A stretch of DNA of 64,000 bases from Linyphia triangularis (GCA_963978545.1 OZ021732.1:24066688-24130687), one strand, 5' to 3'. Positions 13,151 through 27,590 are shown, counted from the stretch's first letter. Program-made: numbers and translations. The notes: generated by a model from the sequence alone, not told the origin.

Positions 13151-16100
13151 GTCATTATGAATATAATAATTTCACTTTATTTTCACCAAGTTTTTCAATT
13201 ACCTTTTTAAAAGCATGAGTTGTAACCTTTTATTTCGTGACTCCCTTCGCTATCTTTCGATTAATATTTTGTTAGGATAATAAGATTTCATTTTTTAACA
13301 TTAAGGAAAAATATTTAAATGTGTACATTTATTTTAGCTGGAAGTCAAGATGGGTTCAAGCTTATCTTGTGAATTACTAGGGTTATATCATCTTAATTGG
13401 TCTATCTTCTCTTCAGTGCTGTAAGCACTCTATTAATGAGCAATATACAAGTGTGGGAAAAAATGAGTTGGGGCAATGACTGTACTTTAAAATGTTTTGA
13501 AAATTGAATGTTATCAAATATCTTTAAAACATGTTTGTTCCTTTCTGAAAAATAAAACTCGGATAGGTTGTTGAAATGCTTGAATAGTTCAAGCTTGAAT
13601 AGTAATTGAGATGGATTAATTTTTAAAAGAATAATATCAATAGTGAGTTTTAAAATACTTTCTTTTTAACATATTATACATTTACAATCAGCAAATTAAT
13701 GGATTGTAAGATCATGTATGTGTAGCCAAGAAATATTAAACATTTAATATTCTAATTTTCGATTTTTAGCCAAAGCAAATTTATTTTTATACACTTAATA
13801 TATAATATATACAGTTTTCTTTTCATTTTCTTATTAATAATACACGGAATCTAAGAGTTTAATTATAACATAATATTTAGCTCAATTGTTACAAAAAAAT
13901 CTTTTTGTGAAAGCCTTTTGAATTTGTGATTTTGTATGGCAATTTAGTATTTTTCTAATGTAAAGTTACAGTAAAATACAGTATGAAACATTTTAATTTA
14001 AGTTGAAAGGACATTGATGGGACATTTCATGAAAATTTACTCTGCATCATCAACACATGTTTACAATAGAAGGATTATAGTGATAAAAAAAAACTTCTTG
14101 TCACTTTAACCTACAAAAAATCTTGTCAATTAACAAGGGTTGCGAGTATAATGGAATCGTGTCACTATTTATGAGTTTGTGATTGTGACTAAGAACCAGT
14201 GTTAACGACCTATTCTTTTCTAGTGATTTGCAAAACACACACTTATTGTTCCCAATGTTCATGTTTTGTAACTCAGTCCAAAGCTCGTTTTTTTAGGTCA
14301 TATTTTAAAATTCTTTTACATTATAGTTACTCTCTGAAAATAAAAGAAACGAGAAAAGCTATATTTTTTAAAAGAATAGTTTGGATAAAGGAGCAATTCG
14401 CGAACCTTAATGGTGTAAAGATACTTAATTTAAAATAATTGTATTATATTTGATTCATTTTTTTTTTTCAGCCTTTTTATTTCAATGCTAGTAAACACTA
14501 TTGTAGTATGATAAGATTATTCTTTAATATGTTTTGAAGATATATTTAATTTCTATGAAAATTATCCGTCTTAGCACAAAGACCAATCAATTAGTTTTAA
14601 AACATCATCAATATTTTACAAATAGGTTTTAAAAAAAACCTTAGGAACTTTCCTACTTAAAAAAAACCAAAAAAAAACCTGGGTGTTTCTAACTCAATGA
14701 ATTTTATTAAATTCTTAAGTATGAAAATATTTTATACCCTTTCAACACCTGCGAAAAATAAATGCAATCACATAATAGTATTTCAATCCAAGATACCTCC
14801 AATAATAGGAAAGCGCTATCTATAGAGGAAGTTTTCAGTACAGAGTAAAGATGTTAGCCGTGAAGATGGTTTTACGGTGTATTTGAGCAAGGAGAAAAAA
14901 TGGCAAGCGCAAGACACTGAATTTAAGACGTACATAAAAAAAGTAATCCAATAGATCATTGCCGAAGGAAATATTGGTCACTAATGACTTTTTGTGTAAA
15001 AATTAAATATACACAATTATTTTGAATTATCCAATAGCGTAATATATTTATATTATATTTTATATGTGGCGTGTCTTGTAGTGTCTTTACACTGAAAAAC
15101 GTACTCATCAGAGCGTTATTCAATTATCATTTAAAGTGTAATAAAATAATTAATTACAATATTACTTTCTAAAATTCTAATATTAAAACGTATTAATATA
15201 ATGTCTCTTGATCATTAAAATTTCCAACATTTTCAAAAGAATTTTTAAAAACTTGTTATAAAATTAAAGTAATGATAAATTTTCCACTTGGTAAAAAATG
15301 TCCCTTCTTTTTGGGATTAACGCAATAGAAAATCTTGTTTTAAATGTCAATAAATATTTTTTAAAAATACTTTCCTGAAATTTCAACCGCAAGTTTATAA
15401 GCGTGTTGATTTTAATTAAAATGTCAAATGGCAAAAATAGAAAATACAAAAGAAAAATTTGTTTCAAAACCCAGTTCAATATTATTGTTGATGATTTGAA
15501 TATACGGAATAAAAATTGATAAATATGTCTCTTAAAAATTGAAAAAAATGTCTCATTATGTTGGCAAGAATATACAACTGTGACGAATGATAATTTATGC
15601 TAGATCAAAGTCACTAGCTTGCTCAATAGCAATCTTTTAGAACAATAAATAGAAAAATTACTCAATTCAAGTAAAGTAAATATTCTAAAAGAACATTTTT
15701 GCTGCATGTAATACTGATTTATAATTTTTATCGTCACTTCCTTATTCATTTCTAAATATAATATATATGTGGATGCAATTGTATTTCAAAATTATTTCAA
15801 ACTTAGACGTTACTTGTAATGGAAAATAAAGGTACCGTGAATGCAGGCTACTGGGTCCCTAGGGTCCTACGTTGGCCCAAACTGAGAAAAAAATATAACG
15901 GTCTCCGCTAACATTCAGGAAGCAGTTTTTAAAATAATTTCGACAATTTCCGCTATTAATGCTCATCCACAGTGGAAACTGTCAAAATAATACAAATAAA
16001 ATAAAGAAAATAATACAAATATAAAGTGGCATATTGTCTTACTCTTAAGAACAGGGGGTGACCTCAATACTGTATTATTTTTTCACTTACACTTTCTTTA

Positions 16101-16339
16101 CACTTATACTTGTTTTAAAAATCAAAATAATGAGTTTTAATTTTTTATATTTATTTTATGTTCCTAATATTTATTTATCAAAAAATATTTGAGAAATTCG
16201 AATTTTCGATAAACTCAACTACCACTATATATATGATATTATTGGTGTAAATTTATCCAGGATTATGTAGTAAGAGATTAATAATTTTACAATTGGATTT
16301 CACATATCTTTTTGAATTACTGATGTTTTAAATCAAAGC

Positions 16340-16378
<39 letters not shown>

Positions 16379-19300
16379 GATACTAACCACTACTAGAACA
16401 TATACATATCAATTGTTCATTTATTTCCTCATTCCCTGTTTTTAAATTTGAGAGTGTACTTGTTAAGTATTAAATAACTTTACAACCTAGAGATGAAATT
16501 ATAATAGGTTTGAAAGCCATTATTTTAAGTAGAGTTCCATCGAATGGCAACACTTGTGAAAAGTTTACGAGCAATCCCAATACATTTTTAAAAATAAATT
16601 ATAGTTTTCACTTTCCATTAGCTAATCACAATACACATTTTCTTTTGACATAAACTTTCCAGTTAATTTTGACATATACATGCATAAATACCATTTTATT
16701 TTGTATATAAAATATATTGTTGAAAGTGCAAGTTGCTTTTTTTTAATTACGATGGAAACTTTGAAAATCATAAACAACAAATAAAAAAAATAACTGTTAA
16801 TAATGCAAGTATAAAAAAATTATTCAAATACAGTTTTAAACCCTTATTACATCAAATCGACATTGTTACTTTTTAAGTATGTTCTTAGTGTCTGTTAAGT
16901 GTAAAGATTGAAAATTACTTCTTTTTGGCTTATGAGAGGTCCCTGTTTCCAGAAAACAAGGATTCTTGCGAAGTATGATAGCGCGAGGTCATGAAGAAAC
17001 TAAAAATATCCACCCCCACCCTCCGAACACGTAACTGCTGATGGCGCAGTCGACAGATTCCCTCTTTTCTCAACATTTTATGGTTTTCAAAGCATTGGCG
17101 AAATTGAAGTAAATGAGACTTTTCTGGAACTTTGAACAGTCTGTGATTGTTGAGTTGCCTAATTCATTTGCTGCATTCCACGTCGTGTGCACTTGAGGAT
17201 AATATCTCTTCGTTAAATAAAAATTTTCACGTAACCTACAAAACAACCTTAGAAATTAAATTTTGGATGTTATTGCCAAATAATCCTGCCACTGCCGTAA
17301 AACAAAAAGTTGTACATATTTTAAAAACTAAATTAAATAAAAAAAAATTATTAAAAAATTTAAAAAAAAACTGTGTGTTGTAACAAATCCTGCCAAGCGA
17401 ACTAGTCAGTCATTAAAAAAAATTAAAAAATATACGAAATCATGAATGGTGGCTGCCAAGAGACCGTATTACATTTATTTGGGCTACAACCTCTTGAAGT
17501 AAAGTGAGATTATTATATATATATAAAAAAACTTTACCTCGGATCTTTCTATAACAATACTAGTTTAATTCAGCAGACTCATTAGCCCAAAGATATTAAA
17601 CTGGACCATGTGGCGGCCAACACTTATAATATTAGATTTTTTTTAATAGCTAACTATTTTACTTAGTGGGTTTTGATGCAACTCAAAGTCTAGTTTTTGA
17701 TTTTTGAGGTATCAATACTTTTTGAAGTGGCTTGCTTTATCCATGAGTAGGACATAAACTATGAATGGTTGTCACTTCCCCTGGTGATACCAAAAAAGAG
17801 AAATTTCTCAGAAATCGTCAATATAATTGGTTAATTGCGAAAATTTTAGAAAAGTCACTATTTTTGTTTGTTATATTGATAAAATAAATTTAAGCAAAAC
17901 AAAAAGTCTCATTGAAGAATTTGTCTTGAAGTATATAGTAAAATCAATACCAAATGGTACGGTATAAATTTTGAGAAGAATAAAAAAATACATACATAAA
18001 CGTTTCCTGCTACTCCTTACAAAAACTGTCTCACACTTAAATTTATGATTAATTTTGTCCATATGTGTAAGTGTGTGGTTATGTCTGGAGTACCTGGTAA
18101 TACTGTCTAATACTTCAATACTTGTCAGGCAAGTAAACTATTAAATCCATATCATGGACGAAGCGTTCCACAGTCCTAACACTGACGTTTGTTGATGACC
18201 TAGCACTAAATTCGCGTGTCCAGTGTTCCACGCCTATCTCATGAAATAACTCTTACCAGTCTAAGCTTATTTTTGGTAATGTTCTGATAACGCTTATGGT
18301 GTAAGTACAAGTTTTTGCTTACATTCTTGTAGTTATTGCGCACCCTTCTAATGATAGTAACGAAAAATTAATGTTTCTCTAAGTTCCTGTTAATATACAT
18401 GTTTGTATTTTTCACACTATGTTGTTCCTGAAAAATACATATTTGTATTTTTCATACTATTATGCTGTTTAAGAAGTCAGCATCAGAAGCTTTCACAGAT
18501 TTTTACCCTTTTATATGTGCAGTGGTTGAAGCAAACGATAAAAGCACCAATGTGTATGGTATTATTACTATTATTATTTGTATAACCTCACTTGTCTTAG
18601 TTTTGATTGCATTTCAATGTATCAAGCTTGATAAAATTTAGATAATTTAGATGATATTTTTACTAGAGTCATTTATATACAAAGCAAAAAATTTATTGAT
18701 TAAAAAAATATCTTGCAGTCTTCCGAAGGGAATGAAACTAAAACTGCATTTTACTTGCGTCATATGCATCTCACAGGAGCAATAAAAATAATGTATAGGT
18801 TAATAGGGATATTTAACATTGGGGTCTTTCATGACAAGAGTAAACATAAAGCTTAGAATAATTCTGTCGTTCAGCACAACTGTTTTTATCTTAATTTTTT
18901 TTATCTCATCACTGCAGCTTCCATGCAGTGGAATAATGAGCGAAACATTTTCCAAAGAGAACTGTTTTTAACCCAGTTTTCCTTCAAAACTGGAATCACG
19001 TCAAAACTTAAATTTAGCGCATTCTTCGTACCCACTCCCCCATTCGCAATTCTTATGAAATGATTCAACTGAGGCATAAATTGCGAATGACGAAAATGCA
19101 AAGGGGTGACTTGGAAAATGACAAGAATCCCCGTCTAGCTATTAAAGTAAAACGTCGGTTTCATTTTGATATGTTTAAATTTAAGTGTCACTTTAATGGG
19201 ATCAGGCATTTATAAAGAGATTTGCACATAATTTCAAAAGTTTTTTTTTCTTTCCTAAGTAATGCTATACATTATTGATATTATATAAGTTTATAAACTA

Positions 19301-20448
19301 TTACATTTCCGTACTTAAGGTAGTTATTACGTACCGAAATTTATACTGCATATATAAAAAGTTAAATTGAATTTGAAACTATTTTACGAAACAGAAGTTA
19401 AATCCTTTTTAATTAATGTAAAAGTATGTTAAGTTATTGAAATTGAAGGCTTTTAAACTATTTAAATTTAAAGGACTCAAAATTATTAAAATAAAATAGA
19501 TTAAATTATTAAATTATAAGAATTGTAATTTATTTAAATTCAATGAGCTGTAAATTGACGAAATTTTAAAGCACTTGTAGTTTTCGTTTATTTTGATTAT
19601 TAGTTTGATTGGTTTATTTTGATTATTTAAAAAAAAATATCTTAAAGTATTGAAATTAAAATGCTGCGTAAAATAAATTATGCACATTAATAATGCAAAT
19701 GCTTGTGTGGTAATGATTTAGCATTACATACAAAAGTAAAAATTAAATTAATGCGAATCCAATAATGTATTGTATATATATCCATAATATATATCTGTAA
19801 TATGAATTTGTATGGTCAAGCTTTTGAATTTTAATGGAAGTTTTTTTCGGGGAGGGGTGGGGGTTATTGTCTGGATAAATTCGTAAACTTAAAAAAAAAA
19901 AAAAAGTAGTTGTATTTGTTTTTAAATTTAATTAAAATTACAAACTTTTCTAGAATTGGCATTTAAGAATTGCAATATGTGATACTGCGCATTATACAAA
20001 TCAAATTGAAATTATGTTTCTAATATAGTCTTTGGAAAACGTGTTTTATGTTTATAATATAGTCTCTTTTTTATAATTAATTTAGTTTAGTGATCTGATA
20101 TCAAAATTTCTATACTGTGTGCTTGGGTACATGGCAATAAAAAAAAGTTTACTCATATGATTGAATGTACTTCTAATATTCATCAGAAATTTTATAATCT
20201 TCCCAACAGTCACGCGAAGTAAAAATTAAGAATAAAAGGATTTATTTTAATTTCTATGACTGCGTGCCCTAAAGATACTTGTCTTTCTCAAATGTTTATA
20301 AAATAGAGTATAAATTTTTACTTCATACTAATTTTTAGAAGTATTGTGTTTTTTTCAAGTGAACGAAAATTAACTCACCTTTCTCTAAATAATTTCACAA
20401 TCAAATTTTATGAAATTTTTATTTTTATTTTAAAATAATTCGATTGAT

Positions 20449-20600
20449 GGCAAGATACTGGACATTCTAGTGAACAATGAACCTCGCTTTTTTTCGAACT
20501 TCGCACAACAAAAAGAGTGTTTTGATACGAAACATATGGACACACATACCATGTATTATCATTTCCGGATTCAAATGGAGAAACAAATTCCAAATTTCAA
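20449..20600 (-). repeat. Duplicated protein-like segment, copy 1
   Basis: It is a direct copy of the segment at 21047-21200 (shared AACCTCGCT, AGAGTGTTTTGATA and ACATCTGGACACACA-type stretches). On the minus strand both read a similar peptide, here VCPYVSYQNTLFVV. The peptide match suggests an old coding source, but no full gene is seen. Confidence 0.6.
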
Positions 20601-21046
20601 GATCCGACAAACAATATATATAAAAAAAAAAAATTAAATTGTGGAACTTCTAACCCACTTTTAGACTTTAATTTTGATCCTCAATCCCAGCGTTACTTGG
20701 AATGAAGAGAAACACTGTGACTACAACTAAGTCAATCCATAATATTTTTGTGACATGAAGGGAGAACAAAAAAACAAAAAAAAGAACTTCCAGTCAATGA
20801 AGGACCCTTACAAACGAAAGGAACTTGGCTCGGACGCCAATCTTTTATAGTACCAAAGAGCACTACTTATCCTTCACCTTAACCTGGTAGACATCAACTC
20901 GAAATAGAATGAAGAGCACCACAATATATAAAAAATCTGGTCTGGCTACACCTCGCCGCTTACAAAAGAAGTGAAGGGTAATTGTGCTTTGTGCGGTGTC
21001 AGCTTAACATAAGAAGAGGTGAGCCAGAAATCGTAGAGGCAAACTT

Positions 21047-21200
21047 CCAAGTCTGATTACGGGATACCCCAGCGAACAACGAACCTCGCTGTGTAGCACA
21101 ACAAAGAGAGTGTTTTGATAAGGAACATCTGGACACACACATCGCGTATTATCAATTCCGAATTCATAGGCTATAAACGAAGAACATTTCTGCTTACTGG
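21047..21200 (-). repeat. Duplicated protein-like segment, copy 2
   Basis: It is the partner of 20449-20600. The minus strand reads VCPDVPYQNTLFVV within an open frame at 21004-21228. Function and family are unknown. Confidence 0.6.
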
Positions 21201-22376
21201 AGGAAAAGACATTAGATCCGCTTTGCAATAATTACGAAATGCAAAATGTGAGTCGCGCACCCATGACACTGAAAGAGCGTTGAGTGTGAATATATGAGTG
21301 TGATCATAGTGTATATTAAAAAATACTCCACTCACTGGGTAAGTTGAGACTGACTTCTAACACAACAGCCAATGAGCTTACAGGTAGTGTATTATATCCA
21401 ATAATTCATCTATACATTTGTCGTGACATTTGATTATAAACCACATGCACTTTGCTTTGTATTATATGCTTCCAATAAATAGACTGGACACATTTTGGCT
21501 CCATACATTCTTGTTTTAACCTTTCATGAAATACCAACTAAATGCAAAACTTCATGGCTTTTGGCAATTCATTGGCTTTTTGTTAATATCTTTGATTGTT
21601 GTACCTCAAAACTCAATTAACTTTGTCTCATGTACAGATGAAGTGGCAAAAGATCGTTAGAGCCCAAGTTGCTAGAGTTATTCTCAAATAAAGGTATTGA
21701 ATATCTAAACAAAAAACTGACTACTCGGTGAACATTAGCCATAGTTTCGGAAAAAAAAACTAATTTATTACAGGTTATCTACTGCTATACACTTAGCTTA
21801 TATTAGGTCTAATTTATTACAGTCTATCTACTATTATACACTAAAGCGTATATTAGGACTTAATGACACTATTTGTTGAAGCATCTCTACTCAAATTGTC
21901 ACTTTAAGTAAAACCTGTTGCGTTCTAGCTGTAAGTACTGATTCGCTGGATGAACGAAGCAAAAATCAAACAAAAAATATTTAAACTCAGTATACAAAGT
22001 ACTATGAATATAACCCTTCAGATATGGTCTTCTGAATATGAGACTGGGTTAGAATACTTCAAATAATGAAACTACAAAATTGTTCGAACAATCAAAGGTA
22101 AGCTCTTTTCAAGGCTTTTATTTGTTTCTTACCCAAATATAATAATTTCAAATAAAACAATGCATCACTTTTTGCTCTTTTGGAAAATTGAGGTAATTTA
22201 CATAACTTTTGAATTTCTAGCTTATTTTGTAGGCATTTAATTAAGAATGCTGTCATAGATAAATAATTATTTTGCGTGGAAAGTTTTTATTTCATTTATC
22301 TTGTCACTTATTTAATTTTATTATTTTATTTCATTTATCTTGTTAAACTGACATATTGTCTTTGAATTTAAAAAGT

Positions 22377-22424
<48 letters not shown>

Positions 22425-24659
22425 TTAAAGTAGTATTTTGAACAACAAGCTTTAGGAACAATTTGAACTGTATTACACTTTATAGTAAATTAAACTATTG
22501 TTGTTAGTTATCCATATTCTTTATAAATTATATATTTATTAGAAACATAAAAATTGTAGTTAGCAAGCATGCCAATATAAATTGCAATTTATTTCAGTGT
22601 TTTGGAAAAACTGTATACTTATAGAACGCGCGAAGTGTGAGACGAATACGTTTTGTAAACGTAAATAGTTCTCTACTTTTAAAGTGAGCAGATATAAATA
22701 ATTTATAGCTCGATACTTCAGAAGCCCTTTGGAGGCGTGAAGTGTCACATTTAGGCACATTGTTGTCGAAGCTAGTCACCCCAAGCTCGTTCCAAGATTT
22801 TGACAATATCCAAAGAAACATGTTTAGATGATATTTAGAGAGTGGTGTCTCGGAGATTGAGATTCTGGCGGCGACGAAAGTTGACAGAAAGTCTAGAAGA
22901 GGAATTTATATTTAGATCAGAAAAGGTTCTTGAAATAAGGTTTCGAACGTGCATGTTATGGTTTCCCTAAAATATATTCCTCGGGGAATGACTTTTTTTT
23001 GTCTAAGTTCTGGAAACAACATGGAATGTTTAAGGATTTGAAAATAAAGGAATAGAAAAATAGAATGCATGAACATTTCTCATAGAGTCAATAAAATAAA
23101 TATAATGAATTAGTTTTGGTTGTTTAATGATAGTTAGTAAAATTGTGAACTAGCTTATTAAAAAAGTTATAGGACAAAAAAAGTGTACAATCATAAGCAT
23201 AGATGTCATAAAGTGAAGAATGAGCTATTGAAGTTTCAGTAACAGAACACTAACATTTTAAGGCTTTTTATTTGACAAACATGATTAAATGAGACTCCAT
23301 TTTAACAAAGTAACTTCTTTAAATTGTATTAACACTTAGGTGTAGATTATTTGTATATAAAAAAAAATCCACACTTTTAGTGGAACACGCCCATTCTAAA
23401 ATAAATATCTGTGGATTGTAATCTGACTGTGATAATGCAATCTATTTTCACAGGAAAAATCAAAATTTTTCTGTAAAAATATCAATGAGGGCTTATTAGT
23501 CTACTTGGACCTTAAGAAGATAACGAACCTTACGATTTCGAATGTAGTTGAGCAGTTTATATATTTTGTCTCAGTCAACAGTATAAACTATTCAGCATGG
23601 CAACATTTATCATCACAACGTAAAGAAAAGAAAGAGAAAACGAAATCACTCATGGTCTCTCTAGAAATTGAAGATGGTTGGCTTGACTTGCTTTTCAAGC
23701 AGAGTGATTTATTATTACGACGTAAGACATTTTTGCGTTAGGCATTGTCGTTCAAAAGTTGTCCGAATTCGAGTTCCTTAATTATTTGACTTAAATCTTA
23801 ATTATCGAAATAAAAAAATCATTGGATAATTTTAACTTTAAAAATGTTATACTTGTTGACTTTAAATAAAGTATTGTAAATTGAGGGGGAACTTACAATC
23901 GTAAAACTATAATTATTTGATATATATTTCTAGATCTTCTTATTGTTGTGAATCAGCTTGCGATACCAATTATATACAATTCAATGACATTTAATGACAA
24001 AAATATCCCCTGTTAAGGTTGATGATGTATGATAACACAAAAATCTTGTAAGTTTAGAACATTTTTAAATAAAAAAATGTCTTTGCCGACAATTTTTTTG
24101 CGAAAACTGGTCATTGAATATCTAAATTCTACTTTCATTTCTTTATATATACAGTTGGAGAACTTCCCATATAAGGTATCCACCCCTTAAATGTACTATT
24201 GAAGATAAAAGTAAAAATTGATCGCCATATTTTGCATTCGCTTTCTTTGAATATATATATATATATAAACAAATTTAAGAGTTAATGTTATTTTTTTTGC
24301 ATATCCTTCTGTGCAAATGGAAAATAATATAATAACCCCAAAAAGTTTTATGTGTCCTAAGCCTGCAGTGTCAAACAATAGTTTGTAATAAATATAGTCT
24401 TATTCGTTAAATTCTCTCTTTTTTTTTTCCTTTTTTTTTAATATTTTGTAAAGCATATGAATATCTGTGACTTTTAAACAAGACATATTTTACACTAAGC
24501 AGAAAAATTGTTTTGTCAGTTTATCAATTCCTATTAGTGACAACGAACTCAAAGATTTCAAACTCATTCAAGAAGTTCCAAAACATTCGCCACACTTCCC
24601 AGAAGAATTTTATGACTTTCCCCATCTCCAATCTTTATTACCCAACGTGCCAAACAGTT

Positions 24660-25160
24660 TCATAACATCCCTTTCCCTCGTCATCATCAGCTGTGACGAG
24701 TGAGGGTGTGCATAACGTCTACCTTCCAGTGATATCGCAGAGGAAGAGAAAAAAAAAAGCATCCTATATCTCTCCATCTGCTCCCAAAGCACCCAAAAGT
24801 TCGGGTTTCCAAAACTGAGAGTAGGGGGATGGGTGTTAAGTCGCTACGATCAGCATCCCGCGGACGCGCCCATTTCGAAAAAAGGGCGTCTGCCCTCTAC
24901 AGAGCGGCAGACCAAATAAGGGATGTGGATGGTGTAGGATGCGGAGGATCGCGGTATGTCGGGGGACGGGAGTTGACTTTACTATTTTCTGCATCTTTGG
25001 TTCGAGGGGAAGAGGAAGAGATATATGAAGGGAAGAGGATTTTGAGGTTCCTTCGTATGAAAGCGTTCAGTTTCCGCGAAGATATGAGTCAAGGCTAGAT
25101 TGGGTCGGTATATTATTCGTATTTTGGAGTACTACACTAACGCTTCCTGGCGCGAATCGA
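24660..25160. promoter_or_regulatory. GC-elevated island with CArG box and E-box
   Basis: This block of about 500 bases is CG-containing within AT-rich DNA. It has a perfect CArG box CCAAATAAGG (24912-24921, the SRF site of muscle promoters) and an E-box CAGCTG (24688-24693). The flanking genes are Mhc (minus, 19 kb to the left) and HAO1-like (plus, 4.7 kb to the right), and either could use it. The open frames inside look incidental. Confidence 0.3.
24912..24921. promoter_or_regulatory. CArG box (SRF-type site)
   Basis: CCAAATAAGG matches CC(A/T)6GG exactly. Chance occurrence in 64 kb of AT-rich DNA is quite possible, and only its place in a GC-rich block makes it notable. Confidence 0.35.
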
Positions 25161-25259
25161 AACGTCCAGTCTCAAAAGGGAATATGTCTGCGAAATAGAG
25201 TTAAAATCACTTATACATTAACGCTCTGAAATGTTGCCTTTGGATATAATTCTTCTTCT

Positions 25260-25295
<36 letters not shown>

Positions 25296-25914
25296 TTGAG
25301 ATTTATCTATTAGGGAAATAGTTTTCGTAATTTCTACGAAGTCATGTGAAGTAAATATTCTTTTTTTTTTTTATACCTGAACGACTTAAATGAAAATGTG
25401 AGAAATTAATGAAGTTGGATATGAGAGAATATTTCTTACAACAATTTTGTTAAAATATCAAAAAATTACTCACCCAGTTTCTCAGTCTTCAGTAAGATTT
25501 GAAATAAGACAGAAAAAAAAATACTGTTTTCTTTTCCTCTGAGAAAAAAAACGAAGCAACTTTAATAAAGTTTGGTAATCAATTTTGTACATTTATTTAC
25601 ATCCGTTCCCATCAAATACAACTGCAATCAACGCAACGGCAGAAATTCTAAATAGCTGAATTCTAATTTTCCGAACAAAATCGTCCTTTCCTCCGCCGTT
25701 GCCAAAACTAGGTAGCGAAATTTTTTTTACTAAATGATAACGTAACAATTTTTTTTCACTGTACTTCTTTTATTGCGGAATTATTTTAATGGTTTATTTT
25801 GAGAGGAAAAAGAAGTTGAATTAAGATAACCACTGTTTCTAAAAGTCCGCTTTTACACATGTTCGTTTATATTGCGCTACATCAGATCCTGATCCAAGCA
25901 TGTATATAATTTTG

Positions 25915-26063
25915 ACGCAGTAGTAGAAGTGGTGAAAAAAAAAAGAGGGGGGACGCCCAAAATATGGTGAGAATGATAAAATATGCCCCCCCCCCCCGCC
26001 CCTTTTCCCATCTTCAACGATAAATTTTATATTTTCGTAACTTAAAATTAAAATATTTACTAG
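25915..26063 (+). repeat. Tail of an upstream Helitron-like unit
   Basis: It shares AGTAGAAGTGG, the A-run, GGGGACGCCCAAAATATGGT and CAACGATAAATTTTATA with 26750-26870. It ends in CTAG immediately before the TC start of the next unit. Confidence 0.5.
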
Positions 26064-26870
26064 TCTATAATAATAAAACAAGTTGTGTGTTTGTCTGTCT
26101 GTGGCTCTGTGGATCTGTAGAAACCTACTTAAAATTGAAGTAGAGCTCCGAAATTTTCAACATAAGAAGTTTTGGCCGTCTAATTGTACATAAGTCAAAC
26201 AGAATGTTAATTTTTTTTTTTTTTTAGTTTTTTTTTTAGTGAGTTTAAATAACGATGCAGCTCTGGCTCTATACTGCATTTAAAGGATAATGATGTTTTT
26301 ATTAGTAGTTTTTAGGCGGATTGGGTGCTTTTAAAAGTGGGTGGTGGATTTTAGTGGTTTTAGAAGTGGGAGGATTCATGGGTATTTTCTTGAAAAGTGG
26401 AGGGACGTGTCATCACGCGTCTATCCACACTTCTACCACAGCTTATTCCCTTTTCCCTTCAAATAATCCTCATGACTAAGCTTAATTATTGAGTAACATA
26501 AAAGGCTTGTTAATAGTTCTAGTAGTTGTAATGAAGAGAATAGTTTCTCTACTTGAGAAATAGTTTTCTCTTCTTCAAGCTTACTTGAGCTCATTAAATA
26601 CGCTACAACGATGTGTGAACCGGTTTTACTACGCCCTCATTGAAACAATGTGTGGCCGATTCGTTAAAGCTCTTATAGTATCCGTGGTTAGAAAAGTAAA
26701 ATAATGAATAAAATGTAAACTTAACAGCGCTTATTTTTTTGTCGTAATAAACAGTGGTAGAAGTGGGTAAAAAAAAAGTGGGGTGATGGCCAAAAATTGG
26801 TGACAAGTGCTATCCTCCTCCCAACGATAAATTTTATAATTTTGTATCTTATAATAAAAATATTAACTAG
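26064..26870 (+). mobile_element. Helitron-like repeat, one unit of a tandem group
   Basis: It begins TCTATAATAATAAAACAAG, then has GTCTGTCTGTGG microsatellite-like sequence, and ends with ATTAACTAG before a T. A related tail (25915-26063, ending TTTACTAG) sits directly in front of it, so units are head to tail. An internal block (26281-26440, with CTTGAAAAGTGGAGGGACG) recurs at 27433-27590. TC starts and CTAG ends fit Helitrons or related short elements, but no clear GC-rich terminal hairpin was seen. Confidence 0.45.
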
Positions 26871-27097
26871 TAAGGAAATAATTTATACTTCCTAACAGTA
26901 ACATTGAACAAGGGTCCGAAATGTATCGTTATTTTAATGAATATTCTGAGACTTAAGTTTTTTTACATGGAAGTTAAAGATTAAGTGAAGTAATAATTCC
27001 CCATTATAAACATAACTCTTTACTTAGATTTAAATAGTGCTTCTAAATGTACATACTTTCATGAAATTAAAATAATAGAAAACTTTAAAATGTTCTC

Positions 27098-27153
<56 letters not shown>

Positions 27154-27353
27154 TAATCTTTGTGAAAAATCTTGTATTTATTTGGAACAAGAATAAAAAA
27201 ATTTAACTTAAAAAAAAAAGCTCCTCCAAATTTAAAAGTTGATCTGTTGACTTAATGTAACAGTATTTTTTAATAAAAGTACTTATATCTTTATACAAAG
27301 TAGTATAATACATTTTTATAATAGTATGATATGTATATAGATGTACGATAAAT

Positions 27354-27389
<36 letters not shown>

Positions 27390-27432
27390 TTTGAAAAACT
27401 TTAAATCACTTTTGCTCAGTGTCACTACATTT

Positions 27433-27590
27433 AAAGGTTAATGTTATTTTTCTTTAGTAGTTTTAGACGGATGGAGTGTTTTTAAAAGTGGGGGATAGAT
27501 TTCAGTGGTTTTAGAAGTAGGGGGAAGCATGGATATTTTCTTGAAAAGTGGGGGGACGCGTCACCCCACCCCGCGTCTACCTACACTTCT
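27433..27590 (+). repeat. Second copy of the internal block of the Helitron-like repeat
   Basis: It is a direct, diverged copy of 26281-26440. Shared pieces include TTTTAAAAGTGGG, TTTTAGAAGT, TATTTTCTTGAAAAGTGG and GCGTCTA near the end. The terminal parts are missing. Confidence 0.7.

Larger units (their letters stand above)
13151..24659. other. AT-rich region without recognisable genes
   Basis: It contains long homopolymers (A run 16341-16376, T run about 22377-22419), the duplicated segment at 20.4/21.1 kb, and a less AT-rich patch near 16930-17110 with a MEF2-like CTAAAAATAT (17000-17009). No exon with homology I recognise was found on either strand. Confidence 0.55.

Noticed and set aside
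17000..17009. MEF2 site in a possible Mhc enhancer
   Set aside because: CTAAAAATAT misses the last consensus base and such strings are common in AT-rich DNA.
22594..22821. 75-codon minus-strand frame
   Set aside because: No recognisable motif, composition like flanking DNA, and overlaps another frame of similar length.
24829..25098. 89-codon open frame rich in Arg, Glu and Gly
   Set aside because: It lies in a CG-rich block with low-complexity composition and no family match, so a regulatory island is the better reading.
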